8,727 bases of DNA from Betaproteobacteria bacterium UBA6904. GTDB lineage: Bacteria; Pseudomonadota; Gammaproteobacteria; Burkholderiales; SG8-39. The DNA is taken from the NCBI GenBank assembly GCA_002451175.1, contig DKBI01000137.1, positions 1 through 8,727 on the forward strand. The letters run 5' to 3'. Both the position numbers and the translations under genes were made by a program. Of the stretch, positions 1 to 5,507 are shown piece by piece. Positions within the stretch are counted from its first letter, which is position 1. The number at the start of each line of letters is the position of its first letter. The notes under the pieces were generated by a model. The model ran no database searches and was not told where the DNA came from. It saw only the letters and a list, made by a program, of their open reading frames with translations.

Positions 1-1412
1 TCGTCTCCGGTGTTCTTGCGCAGCTCGAGGAATTCCTCGATGTCGAGGTGCCAGGTCTCCAGATACGAGCACACGGCCCCCTTGCGCTTGCCGCCCTGGT
101 TGACGGCGACCGCGGTGTCGTTGACGACTTTCAGGAACGGCACGACGCCCTGGCTCTTGCCGTTGGTGCCCTTGATGTGCGCGCCCAGCGCGCGCACCGG
201 CGTCCAGTCGTTGCCGAGCCCCCCGGCGTACTTCGCGAGCAGCGCGTTTTCCTTGATGGCCTCGTAGATCCCCTCGAGATCGTCCGACACCGTGCTGAGA
301 TAGCAGGACGACAGCTGCGAGCGGCGCGTGCCGGAATTGAACAAGGTCGGCGTCGAGCTCATGAACGCGAATCGCGAGAGCACGTCGTAGAACTCGATCG
401 CTCGCGCCTCGCGGTCGGGCTCGCGCAACGCCAGCCCCATGGCAACGCGCATGAAGAAGACCTGCGGGAGTTCAATCCGCTCGCCGTGCACATGCAGGAA
501 ATAACGGTCGTACAGCGTCTGCAGCCCCAGATAACCGAACGCCAGGTCGCGCTCGGCGCGCAACGCCCCGCCCAGACGAGCGAGGTCGAAGTGGGCAAGC
601 TCCGGGTCGAGCAGGTCCGCCTCGATGCCCCGGCGGATGGACTGCGGAAAATACTCCGCGTAACGCGTCGCCATCGCCTCCTGCGGGACTTCGTCGCCGA
701 GGATTTCCAGCCGGATGGTGTCGAGCAGCAGCCGCGCCGTGACGTAGCTGTATGCGGGATCCTTTTCAATGAGCGCGCGCGCCGCCATGATCGCCGACTT
801 GCGGACTTCCGCAGCCGGGACACCGTCATAGAGGTCGCGCAGCGTCGTCTCGAGGATCGGCGCCGGGGATATCGCCTCGCCGAGCCCCGCGCAGGCGGAC
901 TCGATGCGCCGCCGCAATCCCGCCACGTCCAGCGGGCGCCGCGTGCCGTTGTCGAGGATGTGCAGCGCGGACCCCGCGCCGGGCCGCTCGCGACCGGCCT
1001 TTTCCTTCTCCAGGGCCCGCGCTTTCGAGCGCTCCTCGCGGTACAGCACGTAAGCCCGGGCGACGTCGTGCTCCCCCGAGCGCATCAGGGCCAGTTCAAC
1101 CTGGTCCTGGATGTCCTCTATATGGAATGTCCCTCCCGCGGGCTGGCGCCGCATCAGCGCGGCAACCACGTTTTCAGTCAGCCCGGCGACCAAATCCCGA
1201 ATGCGCGCCGACGCGGCACCCTGCGCACCGTTCACCGCCAGAAACGCCTTTGTCATCGCCACGGCGATCTTGCCGGGCTCGAATCCCACCACGGCGCCGT
1301 TGCGCCGGATGACCTTGGTCTCCGCACCGAGCGCCCTGAGGGCCGATGCCGGCGCGTCGATGTGTGGATTCCCCACCGCCGGCGCCTTCGCGCTTTCCTG
1401 AACCAACTGCAT
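1..1412 (-). CDS. nrdA: Ribonucleoside-diphosphate reductase class Ia, alpha subunit (5' part; 3' end outside window)
   Basis: Large catalytic subunit of aerobic ribonucleotide reductase. It reduces ribonucleoside diphosphates to deoxy forms in the cytoplasm together with the radical-carrying beta subunit NrdB. The first 470 residues are visible. An N-terminal ATP-cone (about residues 33-125, beginning VIRRNGAVVGFEPGKI) gives allosteric activity control. A second, diverged cone-like segment follows (about 150-240, HILDNGTRRPLDVAGLRRRI), as known in the long NrdA of Pseudomonas aeruginosa. Then comes the catalytic barrel with STPTLFNSGTRRSQLSSCYL; Cys370 matches the first redox-active cysteine (Cys225 in E. 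coli). The motif NQGGKRKGAVCSYLETWH is also present. The remaining active-site residues lie beyond base 1. The ATG at 1412 is preceded by AGGA nine bases upstream, and an in-frame TGA lies further upstream with no other start between. The gene has its own promoter with NrdR boxes and lies downstream of ampD on the same strand. Identification is very secure. Confidence 0.97.
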   Translation of the reverse strand, partial: MQLVQESAKAPAVGNPHIDAPASALRALGAETKVIRRNGAVVGFEPGKIAVAMTKAFLAVNGAQGAASARIRDLVAGLTENVVAALMRRQPAGGTFHIEDIQDQVELALMRSGEHDVARAYVLYREERSKARALEKEKAGRERPGAGSALHILDNGTRRPLDVAGLRRRIESACAGLGEAISPAPILETTLRDLYDGVPAAEVRKSAIMAARALIEKDPAYSYVTARLLLDTIRLEILGDEVPQEAMATRYAEYFPQSIRRGIEADLLDPELAHFDLARLGGALRAERDLAFGYLGLQTLYDRYFLHVHGERIELPQVFFMRVAMGLALREPDREARAIEFYDVLSRFAFMSSTPTLFNSGTRRSQLSSCYLSTVSDDLEGIYEAIKENALLAKYAGGLGNDWTPVRALGAHIKGTNGKSQGVVPFLKVVNDTAVAVNQGGKRKGAVCSYLETWHLDIEEFLELRKNTGD

Positions 1413-1473
1413 GCTTCGCGTTCCTCTCTCCCCTTTTGCGCTGCGCGCCGTCTCTCGCGCAGTGCAGCCTCAA

Positions 1474-1489
1474 CCACAACATCTAGTAC
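1474..1489. promoter_or_regulatory. NrdR box 1 (proximal to nrdA)
   Basis: The 16-base stretch CCACAACATCTAGTAC resembles the palindromic NrdR-box consensus (ACACWATATATWGTGT, recalled from the literature). It matches at about 12 of 16 positions, including the CWA and TWGT half-site cores. It lies in the nrdA leader. Its start is exactly 31 bp from the start of the second box, the roughly three-helical-turn spacing that NrdR sites characteristically show. The call rests on the pair more than on this copy alone. Confidence 0.75.
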
Positions 1490-1504
1490 GCACAACACCA
1501 TGGC

Positions 1505-1520
1505 GAACTATGCCTAGTGC
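1505..1520. promoter_or_regulatory. NrdR box 2 (at the predicted transcription start of nrdA)
   Basis: GAACTATGCCTAGTGC, read on the minus strand as GCACTAGGCATAGTTC, keeps the CWAT and TWGTG cores of the NrdR consensus (about 10 of 16 positions). It directly follows the candidate -10 hexamer at 1525-1530 and would cover the transcription start, near 1518. This is a position suited to repression. NrdR is a zinc-ribbon and ATP-cone repressor that senses ATP/dATP. Its own gene is not in this window. Confidence 0.72.
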
Positions 1521-1524
1521 GCGC

Positions 1525-1553
1525 AATGTACTCGCGGAAAAACAAAATTGCAA
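1525..1553 (-). promoter_or_regulatory. Candidate sigma70 promoter of nrdA
   Basis: On the minus strand, TTGCAA (1553-1548, 4 of 6 to TTGACA) and TACATT (1530-1525, 4 of 6 to TATAAT) are separated by exactly 17 bases. The spacer is AT-rich compared with its surroundings. The predicted start near 1518 gives a leader of about 105 bases. The two NrdR-like boxes lie immediately downstream, which supports this placement. Hexamer quality is moderate. Confidence 0.55.
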
Positions 1554-1580
1554 GCCGCGGAAGGATCCGGCGATGCGCGC

Positions 1581-2102
1581 TCAGGCGCGCGCGAGGCAAT
1601 CGAACAACAACGGCCAATCGAATGCGGTGCCCGGATCGGCTTTGCGTCCGGGTGCGATGTCGCTGTGCGCCGCAACTTCGCGAATCGGCAGCGCAACGCG
1701 CAGCACGCGCACCAGCGCCGCCAGCGCCGCGTACTGGCGCGCGTCGAAGACGTCGTCGTCCACGCCCTCCAATTCGACGCCGATGGAGAAGTCGTTGCAC
1801 TGTGCGCGGCCGCGCCAGCGCGATGCGCCGGCGTGCCACGCGCGCAGCTGCATCGGCACGAACTGAACCAGCTCGCCGCTGCGCCGCAGCAGAAAATGCG
1901 CGGAGACGCGCAGACCGCGCAGTTCCGCAAACGTCGGATGCGCGGCGGGGTCGAGGCAGTTGGTGAACAATCGCTCCACCGCATCACCGGCGTAGTGGCC
2001 GCGCGGCAGGCTGATGGCATGCACCACGAGCAGCGTGACCGCGGCACCGCTTGGGCGCGCATCGCAATTGGGTGAAGCGACGAAGCGCGCCCCCGCCAGC
2101 AC
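1581..2102 (-). CDS. ampD: 1,6-anhydro-N-acetylmuramyl-L-alanine amidase AmpD
   Basis: Cytoplasmic zinc amidase of peptidoglycan recycling. It cuts the bond between anhydro-MurNAc and L-alanine in imported muropeptides, and loss of the family member in enterobacteria and pseudomonads derepresses ampC. The protein has 173 residues, slightly below the usual 180-190, with no signal peptide. The Amidase_2 fold is evident: LLVVHAISLP with zinc ligand His28, SIGVELEG with catalytic Glu110, and AAHSDIAPGRKADPG with His146, Lys154 and zinc ligand Asp156. All residues known from Citrobacter AmpD are kept. The start is GTG at 2102. No other ATG, GTG or TTG start was seen in frame back to about 2183, inside pilR, and homologues begin with the same WLAGAR-like segment. 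The Shine-Dalgarno is weak (GACGGA directly before GTG), and the gap to the pilR stop is 20 bases, so cotranslation or cotranscription with pilR is likely. No AmpR or AmpC gene is nearby. Confidence 0.95.
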   Translation of the reverse strand: MLAGARFVASPNCDARPSGAAVTLLVVHAISLPRGHYAGDAVERLFTNCLDPAAHPTFAELRGLRVSAHFLLRRSGELVQFVPMQLRAWHAGASRWRGRAQCNDFSIGVELEGVDDDVFDARQYAALAALVRVLRVALPIREVAAHSDIAPGRKADPGTAFDWPLLFDCLARA

Positions 2103-2122
2103 TCCGTCGTGCCCGAATCCGG

Positions 2123-3493
2123 TCAGGCGGCGCGGCCTCCAGGGTCGCGATCGTGGATACCGAGACGCTGCATGCGATAGCGGAGCGCGCGAAATGTGAT
2201 GCCCAGCAGTTTCGCCGCCGCGGTGCGGTTGAAATCCGTCTTGCCAAGGGCATCGAGGATCGCCCGGCGCTCGATGGCGTCGAGGTACTGCGGGAGCGGT
2301 TCCACGGCGCCCGGCCCGGTTTCGCTGGGTGCCTCAAGACTCAGATCGACAACGCCGATCTCGTCCGAAGCCGAGAGCGCCAGCGCGCGCTCGAGGATGT
2401 TCTCGAGCTCGCGCACGTTGCCGGGAAATCCGTACCGCCCGAGTTCCTCGAGCGCCTCGTCCGTCAAGCGCGCCCCGGCCCTGCCGCTCGGCCGCGCGAT
2501 CCGCTCCATGATGGCGGACGCGATCTCCGCGATGTCCTCGCGACAATCGCGCAGGGACGGCATCTTCAGCTCGATGACGTTGAGGCGGTAGAACAGATCC
2601 TGCCGGAAGCGGCCGGCCTGCACGAGCGCACCCAGGACCTGGTGCGTGGCACTGATGATGCGCACATCCACGGCCTCCTCCTGCGTGGAGCCCACCTTGC
2701 GCACCCGTTTCTCCTGGATCGCTCGCAGCAGCTTCACCTGCATGGCGAGCGGCAGATCCGCCACTTCGTCGAGAAACAGCGTCCCCCCGTTGGCCGCCTG
2801 AAAGAATCCGTCGCGGTCCTGCTCGGCGCCGGTGAACGCGCCCTTCCGGTAGCCGAAGAACTCGCTCTCGACGAGCGATTCGGGAATCGCGCCGCAATTC
2901 ACGGGCACGAAAGGCCGGTCTCGTCGTGCGCCATGGACGTGAATCAGTCGGGCGGCAAGCTCCTTGCCGCTGCCGGATTCGCCGGAGATGTACACGGGTG
3001 CCTGCGTGCGCGCCAGCTTGGCGATCGTTTCCCGGACGGCGCGCAGCGGCGGGCTGTCCCCGATCAGCGACAGGGTTTCGCGGGCGGGCTCGCCGCGTTC
3101 CGGCAGGGACAAGGCGGACCGCACGAGCGCGCGCACCTGCTCCAGCCCGACCGGTTTCGAGACGTAGTCGAAGGCGCCGGCCTTGAGCGCGGCCACCGCG
3201 TTCTCGGCGCTGCCGTAAGCCGTGATCACGGCGACCGGCAAGTCGCCGGGCAGCGCCGCGATGTGGCGCACGAGCTCCAGCCCCTCTCCGTCGGGCAGGC
3301 GCATGTCGGTCAGGCAGAGGTTGTAGCGCCCCTCGCGCAGCTGCTCCTTCGCCGCCGCGATGGTGCCCACCGCATCCACGCCGAGCCCCATGCGCACGAG
3401 CGTCAGATCGAGGAGCTCCCGGATGTCCGGCTCGTCGTCGACGACCAGAACGCGGGCATCACGCCCTTCCGGGCGGTGCTCGCCGCGCTTCAC
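2123..3493 (-). CDS. pilR: Sigma54-dependent response regulator PilR
   Basis: Response regulator and bacterial enhancer-binding protein. In the PilSR pathway it is phosphorylated by PilS and activates RNA polymerase-sigma54 at the major pilin gene pilA. The protein has 456 residues. The receiver domain (about 13-130) has acidic residues Asp19-Asp20, phospho-acceptor Asp63 (LTDMRLPDG), Thr91 and Lys113. The AAA+ domain (about 145-375) has Walker A GESGSGKE at 171-178, the sigma54 contact loop GAFTGA at 218-223, and Walker B TLFLDE at 238-243. A C-terminal Fis-type helix-turn-helix reads FNRTAAAKLLGITFRALRYR. The chosen start is GTG at 3493, which overlaps the pilS stop as GTGA and gives a normal N-terminus. 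An in-frame extension to 3577 would lie entirely inside pilS and lacks homologous sequence. The target pilA and any -24/-12 promoter are not in the window. Confidence 0.96.
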   Translation of the reverse strand: MKRGEHRPEGRDARVLVVDDEPDIRELLDLTLVRMGLGVDAVGTIAAAKEQLREGRYNLCLTDMRLPDGEGLELVRHIAALPGDLPVAVITAYGSAENAVAALKAGAFDYVSKPVGLEQVRALVRSALSLPERGEPARETLSLIGDSPPLRAVRETIAKLARTQAPVYISGESGSGKELAARLIHVHGARRDRPFVPVNCGAIPESLVESEFFGYRKGAFTGAEQDRDGFFQAANGGTLFLDEVADLPLAMQVKLLRAIQEKRVRKVGSTQEEAVDVRIISATHQVLGALVQAGRFRQDLFYRLNVIELKMPSLRDCREDIAEIASAIMERIARPSGRAGARLTDEALEELGRYGFPGNVRELENILERALALSASDEIGVVDLSLEAPSETGPGAVEPLPQYLDAIERRAILDALGKTDFNRTAAAKLLGITFRALRYRMQRLGIHDRDPGGRAA

Positions 3494-5085
3494 CTCGCCG
3501 CCTCGCCAAAACGGATCCGGAAGTGCGCACCCTCCAGGTCGTCGACGTATTCCAGCCGGGCCCGGTTCGTCGCACACAACTCGCGGGCCAGATACAGTCC
3601 GAGCCCCGTGCCCTTGCTGTCGGTCGTGAAGAACGGCTCGAACAATTGCGCCTGATCCGCCGCGGGAACACCGGGCCCGTCATCGATCACGCTTAATTGT
3701 ACTTGATGGGCAATCGTGCGCAGCTCGAGCCGCACGCTGCGCGACGCGGCCGGCGCATAGCGCACCGCGTTGCGCAGCAGGTTCCACATTACCCGGTGCA
3801 GGTGTTCGCGATCGAATTCGACGACCGCGCCCTGCATGCCTTCCAGCGCCAGCCGGTCGCCCGGCAGAGACTCGCTCGCACAGAATTCCTCCACGAAGGT
3901 CGGCAGCCAGAATTTCAGGTCGATGCGATCCCGCGTCATGCGGTCGCGCCGGCTGAGCTGCAGCACTTCCGCAACGAGGCGCTCGAGGCGGCGCGTGTTG
4001 TCGCGCACGATTCGCGTCAGGCGCGGGCGATCCACGGTGCCGCGCTCCTCGTCGAGCAGCTCACTGGCATGGCTGATCGCCGACAGCGGATTGCGAATCT
4101 CGTGGGCGATGTTCGCCGTCAACCGGCCCAGCGCCGCGAGCTTGAGCTGCTGCGCCTGCTCGTGCGAGCGCGTGATGTCCTCCAGGAACAGCACGCAGAA
4201 TTCGGGATCCTCCCCGGTCTCAACGAAACGCACGCGCAGCCCGCGGCCGCCGCGGTCCAGATCATACGGCGCGGCCGCGGCGTGGCGCTCGCGCCACGCG
4301 TTCCAGGCGACGTCGAAACCGGGCAATTTCTGCGACAGCTCCTCGCCCATCAGCGAATCCGCCTCCAGCAGCCGCTGCGCTCGAGGATTGTGCTGGGTCA
4401 CGCGCCCGTCCCGGTCCAGCACCAGCACACCGTCCTGCATGTCCTCGATGACCAGCTGACTGACGCGCATCTGCCGCTCGAGTTCTCGCCCGCGTTCCTG
4501 CGCCAGGCTCTGGCTGGACGCCGCGCGCTGCGCCAGCCAACCCGTTACCCCGGCACCCGCGAAGCAGCCGATCGCCAGCAGGCCGGGCTGCAGATAGCTC
4601 GCGGTCGGCGAATCGTAGGCAAGCACCCAGAGGCTTTGTTCGAGCAGCACGGCGATGGCGGCAATCGCCGCATAGAGCCAGATCAATCGCCGGGGGGCGA
4701 CTAGCGCCGCGCTGATCAGCGAAATCAGCAGCATCATACCGAGCCCGCTGCGGATGCCGCCGCTCGCGTACATGAGCACGGTGATGGCGACGATGTCCGT
4801 CATGACATGGACGGACAGTTGCAGGTTGAAGCGCTCGCGCCAATACCGCATGACCCAGGCAAACAGGCCGCCGAACAGCAGGTAGGCGCCGCTCACGAAC
4901 TGGAAGATGTCGAGTCGATGCGAACCCAGATTCAGCGCATCGCCGTAAACCAGAACGACGCCCAGGAAGATGGCGCCAATGGCCAGTCGGTACAGGTTGA
5001 AGTAGCCGAGCGACGCCCAGAACGAATCGGGGGTCAGCGCGCTGCGTGAAAAAAGCCCCGCGTAGGCCGAAGGCAGCGGATCCAT
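3490..5085 (-). CDS. pilS: Membrane sensor histidine kinase PilS
   Basis: Inner-membrane sensor kinase that phosphorylates PilR and controls type IV pilin expression; in Pseudomonas it responds to pilin level in the membrane. The protein has 531 residues. Six hydrophobic segments lie near residues 27-48, 60-79, 90-108, 114-130, 134-155 and 164-184. A charged linker (about 187-212) and a PAS domain (about 212-310, VIEDMQDGVLVLDRDGRV onward) follow. The HisKA helix has IAHEIRNPLS with phospho-acceptor His328. The ATPase domain shows N box NLLRNAVRYAP, G1 DDGPGVP, F box LFEPFFTT and G2 KGTGLGLYLAREL. The start is ATG at 5085, which shares its A with the TGA of the small upstream gene (TGATG). 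A longer reading to 5178 would lie inside that gene in another frame. No clear Shine-Dalgarno is visible, so translational coupling is likely. All kinase motifs are intact. Confidence 0.96.
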   Translation of the reverse strand: MDPLPSAYAGLFSRSALTPDSFWASLGYFNLYRLAIGAIFLGVVLVYGDALNLGSHRLDIFQFVSGAYLLFGGLFAWVMRYWRERFNLQLSVHVMTDIVAITVLMYASGGIRSGLGMMLLISLISAALVAPRRLIWLYAAIAAIAVLLEQSLWVLAYDSPTASYLQPGLLAIGCFAGAGVTGWLAQRAASSQSLAQERGRELERQMRVSQLVIEDMQDGVLVLDRDGRVTQHNPRAQRLLEADSLMGEELSQKLPGFDVAWNAWRERHAAAAPYDLDRGGRGLRVRFVETGEDPEFCVLFLEDITRSHEQAQQLKLAALGRLTANIAHEIRNPLSAISHASELLDEERGTVDRPRLTRIVRDNTRRLERLVAEVLQLSRRDRMTRDRIDLKFWLPTFVEEFCASESLPGDRLALEGMQGAVVEFDREHLHRVMWNLLRNAVRYAPAASRSVRLELRTIAHQVQLSVIDDGPGVPAADQAQLFEPFFTTDSKGTGLGLYLARELCATNRARLEYVDDLEGAHFRIRFGEAAR

Positions 5086-5315
5086 CAGTCTCGCGCGCCC
5101 AGCCGCCGGTGCGCCTCGCTGCAGTACGAACGGCCATCCGCCAGCTGCGCCTCGCCCCGCGGCACGTGCACGCCGCAATGCGCGCAGCGCACGAGTTCGG
5201 ACGCCCCATCCGCCGCGCGCGCCTCGGGCGCACCGCGACGGCCGAACTTCAGCGCGCCGCGCACCAATCCGATCAGGATGAACAGCGCAATGACGAGGAG
5301 AACGAAGCGACCCAT
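5085..5315 (-). CDS. PP0621-like small membrane-anchored zinc-ribbon-type protein
   Basis: A 76-residue protein with two parts. An N-terminal hydrophobic helix (about 3-18, FVLLVIALFILIGLV) is followed by basic residues (RGALKFGRR), suggesting a single membrane anchor with a cytoplasmic tail. The tail carries Cys44-x2-Cys47 and Cys65-x3-His69 (VRCAHCGVHVPRGEA and SYCSEAHRR), a metal-binding knuckle like those of TRASH or zinc-ribbon domains. From memory this matches the PP0621 family, which commonly sits upstream of pilS in betaproteobacteria. No function is established. It overlaps pilS by one base, so its translation is probably coupled to that of the kinase. The ATG at 5315 has no Shine-Dalgarno and no in-frame alternative was seen just upstream. 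A role as accessory to PilS is only inferred from position. Confidence 0.88.
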   Translation of the reverse strand: MGRFVLLVIALFILIGLVRGALKFGRRGAPEARAADGASELVRCAHCGVHVPRGEAQLADGRSYCSEAHRRLGARD

Positions 5316-5353
5316 GCGTGCATTATGCGGCGCGCGCGGGCCGGCGGGAAAAT

Positions 5354-5430
5354 TGGTCGGGGTGAGAGGATTTGAACCTCCGACACCTGCGTCCCGAACG
5401 CAGTACTCTACCAGGCTGAGCTACACCCCG
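5354..5430 (-). tRNA. tRNA-Pro, anticodon CGG
   Basis: A 77-base cloverleaf on the minus strand with the 3' CCA encoded (5356-5354). The acceptor stem is CGGGGTG paired with CACCCCG, including the C1-G72 pair typical of bacterial proline tRNAs, with discriminator A. The D-arm reads TAGCTCAGCCTGGTAGAG. The anticodon stem-loop is CTGCG-TTCGGGA-CGCAG with anticodon CGG, reading CCG codons. The T-arm contains GGTTCAAATCC. It closely resembles E. coli proK. It lies between ispB and the pilSR set on the same strand. No good promoter was found just upstream; the best -10-like hexamer, TAGAAT at 5538-5533 inside the end of ispB, has no convincing -35. Confidence 0.97.
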
Positions 5431-5447
5431 ACGGGGTCGCGCGCCGC

Positions 5448-5492
5448 GAATCGTCCGACGCCGGCTTGGATTCGCCGGCGGAACCGTCCGAC
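5448..5492. repeat. Direct repeat pair flanking a 7-bp GC hairpin in the ispB/tRNA-Pro spacer
   Basis: GAATCGTCCGAC (5448-5459) and GAACCGTCCGAC (5481-5492) are 12-base direct repeats with one mismatch, 33 bases apart. Between them CGCCGGC (5459-5465) and GCCGGCG (5474-5480) form a perfect 7-bp stem with an 8-base loop. No T-run follows on either strand, so it is not a standard intrinsic terminator. It could be a processing signal in the pre-tRNA leader or simply GC-rich sequence. Confidence 0.45.
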
Positions 5493-5493
5493 C

Positions 5494-5507
5494 TCACTGC
5501 TCAGTGA
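5494..5507. repeat. Short inverted repeat over the ispB stop codon
   Basis: TCACTG (5494-5499) and CAGTGA (5502-5507) form a 6-bp inverted repeat with a two-base spacer that includes part of the ispB stop (5501-5503). A two-base loop is tight for an RNA hairpin and no T-run follows. Function is unclear; an operator-like dyad or chance are both possible. Confidence 0.3.

Noticed and set aside
1253..1501. 82-codon frame starting in the nrdA leader, as a possible regulatory leader peptide
   Set aside because: It has no Shine-Dalgarno, overlaps nrdA out of frame by about 160 bases, and its composition looks like an out-of-frame shadow.
48..1517. 489-codon open frame on the plus strand opposite nrdA
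   Set aside because: It is antisense to a clearly conserved NrdA reading. Its translation is rich in Arg, Ala and Gly without recognisable domains, as expected from an opposite-strand frame in GC-rich DNA.
1575..1590. GCGCGC-TCAG-GCGCGC dyad at the end of ampD as a terminator
   Set aside because: The arms are simple GC alternation common in this DNA. No T-run follows within terminator distance; the T-rich stretch near 1537-1549 is about 25 bases or more further on and is better explained as promoter spacer.
2640..2665. TGGCAC followed by a partial TGC as a sigma54 promoter
   Set aside because: It lies inside pilR coding sequence and the -12 element does not match TTGC at the right spacing.
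2051..3655. 534-codon open frame on the plus strand opposite pilR
   Set aside because: The minus-strand PilR has every REC, AAA+ and HTH motif. The antisense product has no family-like pattern and no ribosome site.
5354..5430. tRNA-Pro as an integration site for a mobile element
   Set aside because: No integrase gene and no repeat of the tRNA 3' end were seen nearby; both flanks are housekeeping genes in a conserved-looking order.
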